A DNA stretch of 42,457 nt from Peptacetobacter sp900539645 (lineage in GTDB: Bacteria; Bacillota; Clostridia; Peptostreptococcales; Peptostreptococcaceae): NCBI RefSeq assembly GCF_047807365.1, contig NZ_JBLOUI010000022.1, positions 1 to 42,457 of the forward strand. Reading direction: 5' to 3'. Shown here in pieces: positions 35,292-42,457 of the stretch. The stretch's first letter is position 1. Every line of letters starts with the position of its first letter. The position numbers and the translations under genes were made by a program. The notes beneath the pieces were generated by a model that was given only the letters and a program-made list of their open reading frames with translations, did no database searches and was not told the origin of the DNA.

Positions 35292-36584
35292 CTATATTTC
35301 ATAGAATTTCACAAAAGTTTTGTAAGTATTGTAGAAATCCTCGCTGCATCCTAGTTCTCTTATAGAGTGCATTGATAGTATAGGCGCGCCTATGTCAACA
35401 GATGGTATGTCTATATGTGTAGAAGATATTGGACCTATTGTGCTTCCACCTCTTTGGTCGGATTTATTTACAAATTCTTGATATTCTACTCCACACGCTC
35501 TACAAATTTCTTTGTAGACAGAGATTGAATATCCATCGCTTGTGTATGCCTGTCCAGCGTGAACTTTTATTACAGGACCTTTTCCCATAACTGGTCTGTT
35601 TGTAGGATCTGCCATGCTGTTTACATTTGGATGTACAGCGTGTGCTAAGTCTGAAGATATTATGAATGAGTTTTCTATTGCTTCAAAGAACTGCTGTCTG
35701 TCTTTACCAAGAGAGATGCATATTCTTTCTAGTATGTTTAGAAGCATGTTTGAGTCGGCTCCCTGTTTTGTAGAGCTTCCTACTTCTTCATTGTCAAATC
35801 CTACTGCTATGCTTATTCCTGATTTTGAATTTGAGTCTAGTAGTGCTTCAACAGATGAGTAGTACATTGAAAGGTTGTCTAATCTTCCTGTAGATATGAA
35901 TTCTCCATTAGCTCCTGTGAAGCATCCTTTTTCGTACTCGTATAGGAATATGTCGAAATCTATTATTTCTTCTACTTCTACATCCAGTTCAGATGCTAGA
36001 AGTTTTACCATGTAGTTTTCTTTTTCTAGCTGCTCATTTATTAATCCAACAAGAGGAAGCATATCAGTCTGTTTGTTGTATTTATATCCGTCATTTATGC
36101 TTCTATTCATGTGTATTGCAAGGTTTGGTATTATGCAAACTGGTTTGTTTATGTTTACAATTTTTTCTACTGGCTTAAATGGATTTTCTCCTCTTAAAAA
36201 TACTCTCCCTGCCATAGCAAGTGGTCTATCAAGCCAAGTGCTTAAAATCATTCCACCGTATCCTTCTGTGTTTAGCTTTAGATATGCGCCACAGCTTTCT
36301 ATTTCAGCATTAGGTTTAATTCTAAATCCTGGTGAATCTGTATGTGATCCTATTATTCTAAATCCTTCTTTTTCAACTTTATCAGAGTTTACTTTAAATG
36401 CTACTAATGCCGAAGAATTTTTTGTTGTGTAGTATTTTTTGCCCACTTCTAGTTTCCAATTTTCTTTTGGATTTAATTTTTCAAATCCGTTTTTTTCAAG
36501 CATTTCTGCAGATACTTCAACTGCATTAAACTGTGTTGGACTTTCGTATATGAAATCTAACATATTTTCTGCAAATTTTTTCAT
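35292..36584 (-). CDS. apeB: M18-family aminopeptidase
   Basis: The protein has 430 aa. It is a zinc aminopeptidase of the aspartyl-aminopeptidase family (M18). Metal ligands and catalytic residues are in SHTDSPGFRIKP, FDNEEVGSSTKQGADS and the C-terminal THIDIPSVDIGAPILSMHSIRE. The length fits. It removes N-terminal residues from peptides in the cytosol and probably works as a large oligomer, as known for this family. It is 55 bases after pcrA on the same strand; the neighbour relation seems housekeeping only. Confidence 0.92.
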   Translation of the reverse strand: MKKFAENMLDFIYESPTQFNAVEVSAEMLEKNGFEKLNPKENWKLEVGKKYYTTKNSSALVAFKVNSDKVEKEGFRIIGSHTDSPGFRIKPNAEIESCGAYLKLNTEGYGGMILSTWLDRPLAMAGRVFLRGENPFKPVEKIVNINKPVCIIPNLAIHMNRSINDGYKYNKQTDMLPLVGLINEQLEKENYMVKLLASELDVEVEEIIDFDIFLYEYEKGCFTGANGEFISTGRLDNLSMYYSSVEALLDSNSKSGISIAVGFDNEEVGSSTKQGADSNMLLNILERICISLGKDRQQFFEAIENSFIISSDLAHAVHPNVNSMADPTNRPVMGKGPVIKVHAGQAYTSDGYSISVYKEICRACGVEYQEFVNKSDQRGGSTIGPISSTHIDIPSVDIGAPILSMHSIRELGCSEDFYNTYKTFVKFYEI

Positions 36585-36639
36585 TTATTTCACATCCCAA
36601 TTTTTATTTTTAGTTTGTTTTATTCTTTTGATTAGTTTT

Positions 36640-38907
36640 TTATTCTTTCACTAAGTCTAGTGTAGTGTATTCTTTGTTTATTTTTTTGATTCCCTGATTT
36701 TCAAATGCTATTGTTACATCACTTCCAGCCATTGCAACTACTGTTCCAACGCCGAATTTTGGATGATATACTTTTGATCCTAGTTTAATATCCTCAGGTT
36801 CTGCCATTTTATTTTCATTTTTATTTGTTGCATTCATTTTTTTAGCAACTTCTTCTCTGTTCATGCTATTCATGTATTTTTTAGTGTACTTGTCTAATAT
36901 GTTGTAGCTGCTCTTAGTGTATGTTAGCTCTCTTTTGCCCATGTATAGTTTCTCTATACACTCATCTGGAAGCTCCTCTATAAATCTAGACTGTATAGCA
37001 TGGTTTGTTTTTCCGTAAAGAGTTCTTTTTTCAGTCATTGTAAGGTATAGTTCTTCCCTAGCTCTTGTAATTCCGACATAGCAAAGTCTTCTTTCTTCCT
37101 CTATATCTGAGTCTTTCATAGATTTTATTGCTCTAGAAATTGGGAATAATCCTTCTTCCATTCCTGTTATGAATACAACTGGGAATTCTAAACCTTTAGA
37201 TGTATGCATTGTCATTAGAGATACTCTATTTGGCTCTTCATCTTCAGTCGTTTCTGATGTAAGTGCCACACTCGTTAGGAATGTTTCTAACGATTTATCT
37301 TCAAGATTTTCATCATCGCTATTTTCAAATTCAAGTGCAATAGATATAAACTCGTTTAAGTTGTCTATTCTATCCTGAGCTTCTTCATATTTACCATTCA
37401 TGCTATTCTGATTTTTCTTCATTTCTTCTTCTAGCTCGTATATGTATCCTGTGCTGTCTAGTACTTTTTCTATCAATTTGCTTACAGGATATACTTCTTT
37501 TATTGCTCTAAGAGTTCCTACTAAATCTACAAAGCCATTTATCTGTTTTTTAGCTTTTGTTGATATTTCTGAGTTTGAGTCTATGTCTAAAAGTACAGAG
37601 TACATACTTTCCTGTTTTAGGCTCGCTCTGTCCTCTATTTTTTCTATTGTTCTAAGTCCTATTCCCCTTCTTGGAACGTTGATTATTCTTTTTAGAGATA
37701 TGTCGTCCTGAGGGTTTGCAATTATTCTAAGGTATGCAATTAAGTCTTTTATTTCTTTTCTTTCATAGAATTTTGTTCCTCCATATATATTGTAAGGAAC
37801 TCCGGCTCTGTTAAGTGCATCTTCTATAGGTCTAGCCTGTGCATTTGCTCTGTAAAGTACTGCACAATCGCTGTATTTTCTTCCTTCGCCCTGCACTTTA
37901 TCTATTATCGTTTCGGCTATAAATCTTCCTTCTTCTAATTCATTTTCTGCTAGTTCTATTTTTATTTTTTCGCCTTCAGTTTTTTCACTCCAAAGTTTTT
38001 TTCTTTTTCTTTCTATGTTGTTTGAGATTACGTGGTTGGCTGCATCAAGTATTACCTGAGTTGATCTGTAGTTCTGTTCTAATTTAACTACAAAAACATC
38101 ATCGTAATCCTTTTCAAATTCAAGTATGTTTCTGATGTCGGCACCTCTCCATCCGTATATACTCTGGTCGTCGTCACCTACGACACATATATTTTTGTGC
38201 CCCATTGCTAATTGTTTTATAAATTCGTACTGAGCCATACTTGTATCCTGATACTCGTCGACCATTATGTATCTAAATCTGCTTCTGTAGTAGTCTAGTA
38301 CTTCTGGATTTTTCTTGAATAGTTCTACAGTTTTTATTATTAAATCGTCAAAGTCAAGTGCACTGTTTCTTTTTAATCTGTCCTGATATAGAGAGTATAT
38401 GTCCGCAATTTTAGACATTCTTGGGTCTCCAGCGCAGTCGTCTTTGTACTGTTTTGGAGATTTTAATTTATCTTTTGCACCTGATATATAGCTTATTACT
38501 GTTTTAGGTTCAAATGCCTTGTCACTTATGTTTAATTCTTTTAAACAGTCTTTTATTAGCGTTACCTGGTCAGCAGCATCGTAAATTACGAAACTTCTGT
38601 TGTATCCTATTTTGTTTATGTCTTTTCTAAGTATCCTTACGCAACAAGAGTGGAATGTGCTAATCCACATATCTTTTGTGTCTGATTCTACAGTTTCTTC
38701 TACTCTTTCTCGCATTTCATTTGCCGCTTTGTTGGTAAATGTTATTGCAAGTATGTTTGCTGGCTGTACACCTTTGTCTATTAGATGTGCTATTCTAGTT
38801 GTAAGCACTCTCGTTTTTCCCGAACCAGCTCCTGCAAGTATAAGAACAGGTCCCTCAGTTCTCTCAACCGCCCGTCTTTGAGACGGATTTAATGTATCTA
38901 AATTCAT
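36640..38907 (-). CDS. pcrA: ATP-dependent DNA helicase PcrA/UvrD
   Basis: The protein has 755 aa. It is an SF1A 3'-5' helicase for repair and for clearing replication obstacles. Visible motifs: Q-motif LNPSQRRAVE, Walker A GAGSGKTRVL (K31), motif Ia TFTNKAANEM, motif II DEYQDTS, motif III GDDDQSIYGWRGAD, motif IV EQNYRST, motif V TMHTSKGLEFPVVF and motif VI RRLCYVGITRARE. The C-terminal ~55 residues hold a tudor-like segment (GSKVYHPKFGVGTVV) that in PcrA binds RNA polymerase. It is full length. It heads the pcrA-apeB-patatin-ppiB run. Confidence 0.95.
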   Translation of the reverse strand: MNLDTLNPSQRRAVERTEGPVLILAGAGSGKTRVLTTRIAHLIDKGVQPANILAITFTNKAANEMRERVEETVESDTKDMWISTFHSCCVRILRKDINKIGYNRSFVIYDAADQVTLIKDCLKELNISDKAFEPKTVISYISGAKDKLKSPKQYKDDCAGDPRMSKIADIYSLYQDRLKRNSALDFDDLIIKTVELFKKNPEVLDYYRSRFRYIMVDEYQDTSMAQYEFIKQLAMGHKNICVVGDDDQSIYGWRGADIRNILEFEKDYDDVFVVKLEQNYRSTQVILDAANHVISNNIERKRKKLWSEKTEGEKIKIELAENELEEGRFIAETIIDKVQGEGRKYSDCAVLYRANAQARPIEDALNRAGVPYNIYGGTKFYERKEIKDLIAYLRIIANPQDDISLKRIINVPRRGIGLRTIEKIEDRASLKQESMYSVLLDIDSNSEISTKAKKQINGFVDLVGTLRAIKEVYPVSKLIEKVLDSTGYIYELEEEMKKNQNSMNGKYEEAQDRIDNLNEFISIALEFENSDDENLEDKSLETFLTSVALTSETTEDEEPNRVSLMTMHTSKGLEFPVVFITGMEEGLFPISRAIKSMKDSDIEEERRLCYVGITRAREELYLTMTEKRTLYGKTNHAIQSRFIEELPDECIEKLYMGKRELTYTKSSYNILDKYTKKYMNSMNREEVAKKMNATNKNENKMAEPEDIKLGSKVYHPKFGVGTVVAMAGSDVTIAFENQGIKKINKEYTTLDLVKE

Positions 38908-38977
38908 TATCGTGTTCTCCTTTTGTTCGATTATAATATATATTTTAAGCTATTATAAGAATTTTTACAATGTGAAC

Positions 38978-39018
38978 AAAAAAGGAGCCGTTGCATTAAT
39001 TTTGCCTCAGCTCCTTAA
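38978..39018 (-). terminator. Terminator after cbiO
   Basis: AAGGAGC/GCTCCTT (38982-38988 with 39010-39016) is followed on the minus strand by a T-run. It lies just beyond the cbiO stop. Confidence 0.85.
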
Positions 39019-39023
39019 TATTT

Positions 39024-39839
39024 TTATTTGTACTGTGCGAATTTTGTTTTTATTATTTCTAAGTTTGTTTCATTATTATTAGTTTTATTGTTTTTTAGTT
39101 CGTTGTAGATTTTTATTATCCAAGGTGTTTTTAATCCAGCGTTTTTTATCATTTTTTCATCTATGAATACATCGTCTGGATTTCCTTCTTTTATTATTTC
39201 TCCCTTGTTCATTACGTATACATAGTCACATATTTCGTATATCAAATCCATGTCGTGGCTAGATATTACTACTTTTGTGCCATTTTTTTTCATATTTTTT
39301 ATTATTTCTACAACTGCATCTGTACTTCTTGGGTCTAGTCCTGATGTAGGTTCGTCTAAGAGTACTGTTTCATTTTGCATAGCGATTACTGATGCTATTG
39401 CAACTCTTTTTTTCTGCCCATAGCTTAAAAATTGGACAGGCTTATCTATAAATTCGCTTCCATTTACAGCCTCTAGTGCTTTTTCTATTCTTATTTTTAT
39501 TTCTTCTTCATCCATACCTATGTTTCTCATAGTAAATGCTATATCGTCGTAAACTTTAGAGTAAAATATTTGTTTCTCTGGATCTTGGAACACCATTCCT
39601 ACTCTTTTTCTAAGATTGTATAAGTCTTTTTTCCCGTACTTTATTTTTTCCCCATTGTACAGAATTTCTCCTGATTCTGGCTTTAGTATTCCAGTCATAT
39701 TCATAAATAAGGTAGATTTTCCACATCCATTTTCACCGATTACTCCAATTATATCTCCTTTTGAGAAATCCATATTTATATTTTTTAATGCATGTTTATT
39801 CTTTTCATATTTAAATGATAGGTTTTCTATTTTATACAT
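39024..39839 (-). CDS. cbiO: Cobalt ECF transporter, ATPase subunit
   Basis: The protein has 271 aa. It is the ABC ATPase that powers cobalt uptake by CbiMNQ. Walker A GENGCGKST (K41), Q-loop VFQDPEKQI, the ABC signature as LSYGQKKRVA (LSYGQ, not LSGGQ), Walker B ETVLLDEPTSGLDP and a switch His in VVISSHDMD. It is last of cbiM-N-Q-O, 32 bases after cbiQ. Glutamines sampled here include CAA, unlike the core genes. Confidence 0.93.
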   Translation of the reverse strand: MYKIENLSFKYEKNKHALKNINMDFSKGDIIGVIGENGCGKSTLFMNMTGILKPESGEILYNGEKIKYGKKDLYNLRKRVGMVFQDPEKQIFYSKVYDDIAFTMRNIGMDEEEIKIRIEKALEAVNGSEFIDKPVQFLSYGQKKRVAIASVIAMQNETVLLDEPTSGLDPRSTDAVVEIIKNMKKNGTKVVISSHDMDLIYEICDYVYVMNKGEIIKEGNPDDVFIDEKMIKNAGLKTPWIIKIYNELKNNKTNNNETNLEIIKTKFAQYK

Positions 39840-39871
39840 ATTTTCACCATCCTAATATCTTTGGAATTTCA

Positions 39872-40552
39872 TTATATGTGGAATTTTCCATCAAATAATT
39901 TCATATCTAGTGCTATAGACATATCTTCGTATCTTTTCATCATCCTTTTGTAGAGCATATTTACCAATAACCCCAATGAATTGTATGAGTTTTTCATTCC
40001 CATATACCCCATTTTCATTTCCTGAGATTTGTATATTTCGTGTACTTCTTCTAAGAATATGAATATAAATCTATAGATAAGCATAGCAATTTCTATTACA
40101 TTGTCTGGTATGTGTAGTTTTTTAAATACTTGTATTAACTGGTTAAACGGTGTTGTAAGCATCAAGAAATATACACATGTTAGACACGATATTGATCTTG
40201 CTAGTATTTTTAATGCACTAGAAAGTCCAAATTTTGATATTCCCATATATGTACTTCCAATAGTAAAATATGTCAACATATCTGTTTTTTCTGTGGATAT
40301 GCTTATGATTATAGCCAGTATGCTCATTACCATAAAGATTAATGGGATTGAAAGTAGCTTTAGATATTCACTTATTCCCATTTTGGATGTAGATAGTATT
40401 ATTATCGACATAGCAGTTATTATAGCTATTTGATATACTGGATTTTCTATTATTAATGATATTATTAAAAATAGTATGGAGAATATTGTTTTTATGTATG
40501 GATTTTTTTCGCTAAGACTATTTGTGTATGCGTATTTATCTATTATTAGCAT
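39872..40552 (-). CDS. cbiQ: Cobalt ECF transporter, transmembrane subunit
   Basis: The protein has 226 aa. It is the EcfT-type membrane subunit joining the ATPase to the substrate module. Four to five hydrophobic segments are seen (about 20-60, 65-85, 100-125), followed by a C-terminal cytoplasmic coupling region with charged helices (EVHEIYKSQEMKMGY, KRMMKRYEDMS). GGAGGAG precedes ATG 40552. A hairpin sits in the 102-base gap before it. Confidence 0.9.
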   Translation of the reverse strand: MLIIDKYAYTNSLSEKNPYIKTIFSILFLIISLIIENPVYQIAIITAMSIIILSTSKMGISEYLKLLSIPLIFMVMSILAIIISISTEKTDMLTYFTIGSTYMGISKFGLSSALKILARSISCLTCVYFLMLTTPFNQLIQVFKKLHIPDNVIEIAMLIYRFIFIFLEEVHEIYKSQEMKMGYMGMKNSYNSLGLLVNMLYKRMMKRYEDMSIALDMKLFDGKFHI

Positions 40553-40587
40553 CTCTATTCTCCTCCTTTTATTTTAGATATTAGAAA

Positions 40588-40606
40588 AGCTGCAAGTAAT
40601 GCAGCT
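40588..40606 (-). other. Hairpin between cbiN and cbiQ
   Basis: AGCTGCA/TGCAGCT with a five-base loop is followed on the minus strand by TTTTCTAATA. It may be a weak terminator or processing site that lowers cbiQO relative to cbiMN. Confidence 0.5.
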
Positions 40607-40654
40607 CTCCCTAATTATTATTATACTTTTTATGTTATTAATTGTCATTTTTTA

Positions 40655-40996
40655 TTATTCTTTATCGTCGCTTTTTTCACTTGTTTTAGCTTCAAGTTCT
40701 TTTCTCATTTCTTCTCTTCCAGATTTTTTACCTTTTAAGTTCCCTAGTATATAACCTATTATTCCTGCTCCAAATGCAGCCTGAGTTGAGAATAATAAAC
40801 TTTCTATTTCTCCACTTGGTGGTTCATAGAAACTCGCAAACCATGGTTCATATTCTGGATTTATTTCTGTTATTGCTTCCTCAGCGTGACCATCAGCTCC
40901 TCCGTATTCAGCACCTGGGTTTACTACTAGTGGAAGTACTATTAATGCTATTGCTAATATTATTAGTAATATGTTAGTTTTAGTTGTTTTTGACAT
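40655..40996 (-). CDS. cbiN: Cobalt ECF transporter, CbiN subunit
   Basis: The protein has 113 aa. It is the small auxiliary protein of the cobalt transporter that works with CbiM in metal loading. Two transmembrane helices (NILLIILAIALIVLPLVV near the start; AAFGAGIIGYILGNL near 75-95) flank an acidic extracellular loop (ITEINPEYEPWF). A longer frame begins at 41023, but ATG 40996 has AAGGAG about 14 bases upstream and gives the family start MSKTTK. It overlaps the end of cbiM by 17 bases. The C-terminus is highly charged. Confidence 0.88.
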   Translation of the reverse strand: MSKTTKTNILLIILAIALIVLPLVVNPGAEYGGADGHAEEAITEINPEYEPWFASFYEPPSGEIESLLFSTQAAFGAGIIGYILGNLKGKKSGREEMRKELEAKTSEKSDDKE

Positions 40997-41711
40997 TAAA
41001 ATCAACTCCTTCCACATTTTCAACTATTAGGTTGTATACGATTACTGTTAATATACCTTCTGCTATTGCTATTGGAACCTGAGTTACAAAGAATATTCCT
41101 AAGAATTTTATAGCAGATGCCATTACTCCACCTGTAGCAGCTGGGAATGCAAATGCAAGCTGGAATGATGTTACAGTGTATGTAGCTAAGTCTCCAAGTG
41201 CTGCAGCTAAGAATACATTTACTTTTCTATTTTTGCATACTTTTTCCATTCCTTTGAATATAAGGTATGATACTATTGGGCCAACTATTGCCATTGAGAA
41301 TGCATTTGCACCTAATGTAGTTAAACCACCATGAGCAAGTAAGATTGCCTGGAATAATAATACTATTGTACCAAGTACAACGGTTACTCCTGGTCCAAAT
41401 AATATTGCACTTAGACCTACACCTGTTGGATGTGAGCAACTTCCATTAACTGATGGAATTTTAAGAGCTGATAGTACAAATACGAAAGCTCCACATAAAG
41501 CTAATAGTACTTTTTTCTTTGGCTCTTCTTTCACTATTTTGTTGATTGATCTTATACCAACTATGAAGAAAGGTATAAATACTATAGTCCATATTAAAGA
41601 CCACTGCTTTGGAAGGAATCCTTCCATGATGTGCATTGCACTAGACTGTACTGGATTTAAAACCACTAGCATAAGTGCAGCTGCAAGAACTGATTTCATC
41701 TTTTCTTTCAT
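40980..41711 (-). CDS. cbiM: Cobalt ECF transporter, substrate-binding CbiM subunit
   Basis: The protein has 243 aa. It is the metal-binding S component of the cobalt transporter. A signal peptide (1-25) is followed by the mature N-terminus MHIMEGFLP, whose His (H27) is a known cobalt ligand. Five to six membrane segments follow. NGSCSHPTGVGLSAILFGP carries the conserved HPTG. First gene of the operon, it is controlled by the cobalamin riboswitch and terminator upstream. Confidence 0.94.
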   Translation of the reverse strand: MKEKMKSVLAAALMLVVLNPVQSSAMHIMEGFLPKQWSLIWTIVFIPFFIVGIRSINKIVKEEPKKKVLLALCGAFVFVLSALKIPSVNGSCSHPTGVGLSAILFGPGVTVVLGTIVLLFQAILLAHGGLTTLGANAFSMAIVGPIVSYLIFKGMEKVCKNRKVNVFLAAALGDLATYTVTSFQLAFAFPAATGGVMASAIKFLGIFFVTQVPIAIAEGILTVIVYNLIVENVEGVDFNVKNN

Positions 41712-41810
41712 ATTTCTCTCCTTTGATTATATATATTTTAAGACATTCAAATATAAAAGAGAGATTTGTTTCAAGAATTTTTGTTTAATCAACCTACTCT
41801 AAAATAACTC

Positions 41811-41843
41811 AAAAATAAAAAGTCCTACAAAAACTGCAGGACT
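41811..41843 (-). terminator. Riboswitch-controlled terminator before cbiM
   Basis: On the minus strand AGTCCTGCAG-TTTTTG-TAGGACT is followed by a T-rich tail. It stands between the cobalamin riboswitch and cbiM, so it is the likely expression platform: stop transcription when B12 is plentiful. Confidence 0.85.
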
Positions 41844-41943
41844 CAGAAATTTCTATATAATATCTTCTCAAAATTAAAAATTAGCTTTTATAATACTATA
41901 TTTTCAAGAAACTTTCCCCATCCCCGAAGAAATTTACTCTATA

Positions 41944-42102
41944 TTTTCGGCAAGTCTCCTGGCTTTGCTTCATCCTACTCATTAACCTTCCCATAATTTA
42001 TAATTACAGTGGCTTTATTCTAACTTTCGTCAGCTTCACAGTAACGGGGGCTGCTCAGGTCTTTCACCTGATTCCTTATTAATTCCTTGCGGAAACCGAA
42101 AA
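41944..42102 (-). promoter_or_regulatory. Cobalamin riboswitch
   Basis: On the minus strand the B12 box AGCCAGGAGACTTGCC is at 41964-41949. The conserved GCCACTGT, the AAGCTGAC segment, the CCTGAGCAGCCCCCGTTACTG block and the closing P1 (CCGAAAA / TTTTCGG at the two ends) are all present and in order. It senses adenosylcobalamin or a related form. It is followed by a terminator and cbiMNQO, so cobalt uptake is repressed by its end product. A -10 TATAAT is at 42139-42134. Confidence 0.95.
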
Positions 42103-42172
42103 CTATTTATATTCAATTTGTCTTATTAACTTTATTATACTATAGTTTTTTATATTATTACATAAAAAAAGA

Positions 42173-42294
<122 letters not shown>

Positions 42295-42360
42295 TCTTTA
42301 TTTTCAGAGATTGTACTCTGAAAACTACATACATATTAATCAAATCACCAAATATTTTCT

Positions 42361-42457
42361 TGGTCAAGTCCTCGACCTATTAGTATCGGTAAGCTGCATA
42401 CATTACTGCACTTCCACCTCCGACCTATCAACCACGTAGTCTTCATGGGGTCTTACT
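42361..42457 (-). rRNA. rrl: 23S ribosomal RNA, 3' end (partial)
   Basis: The minus strand has the conserved 3' end of 23S rRNA, with GTTGATAGGTCGGAGGTGGAAG, TGTATGCAGCTTACC and ACTAATAGGTCGAGGACTTGACC. The gene continues past the window. The 66 bases to 5S hold only the spacer. Confidence 0.95.

Noticed and set aside
39420..39440. LSYGQ in CbiO as a defective ABC signature
   Set aside because: Tyr in this position occurs in ECF ATPases; the other motifs are intact, so I do not call it inactive.

Overview
The window is AT-rich DNA from a low-GC Gram-positive anaerobe. Best guess is Clostridia, family Peptostreptococcaceae (a Peptostreptococcus-like organism). This rests on three surface proteins with triple CWB2 (PF04122) anchors, a cobalamin riboswitch ahead of cbiMNQO, AGGAGG-type ribosome sites, and glutamine written almost only as CAG in core genes despite the AT-rich background. 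The genus is inferred, not proven.

Layout, left to right. 1-290: what looks like the 5' end of a group II intron just after an intrinsic terminator, plus a nested stem structure. 290-2449 (minus): rsuA then rlmD, two rRNA modification enzymes. 2764-3690: class II aldolase. 3762-5856: a cysteine-synthesis unit, cysK-cysE, headed by a promoter, a 32-codon leader ORF that starts Met-Cys6, and a long hairpin ending in a U-tract. This has the layout of ribosome-mediated cysteine attenuation and is the most exciting signal in the window. 6201-7091: a LysR regulator.

16723-7291 (minus): a nucleotide operon purA-purF-carA-carB-purC-purB, mixing purine steps with carbamoyl-phosphate synthase, behind a structured leader that contains a terminator-like hairpin. 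21553-17147 (minus): a run of small enzyme genes (YkgJ-type Cys-cluster protein, metallo-beta-lactamase fold hydrolase, small alarmone synthetase, metallophosphoesterase, NT5C-type nucleotidase, unknown protein). 21733-22334: two small unknown genes with their own promoter and terminator.

33358-22551 (minus): three tandem surface-protein genes. Two encode StrH-like proteins with two GH20 beta-N-acetylglucosaminidase domains each, carried on CWB2 anchors instead of LPXTG. Both have a TGGTATATACCA-like palindrome upstream that resembles NagR/DasR (GlcNAc-responsive) operators. The third is a beta-helix adhesin with foreign-looking codon use and a 17-base A/T homopolymer upstream. The modules of the three have been shuffled among one another.

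38907-33855 (minus): pcrA helicase, M18 aminopeptidase, patatin-like phospholipase, cyclophilin. 42102-39024 (minus): a cobalamin riboswitch and terminator controlling cbiM-cbiN-cbiQ-cbiO, a cobalt ECF transporter. 42457-42173 (minus): the end of an rRNA operon (23S 3' end, 5S).
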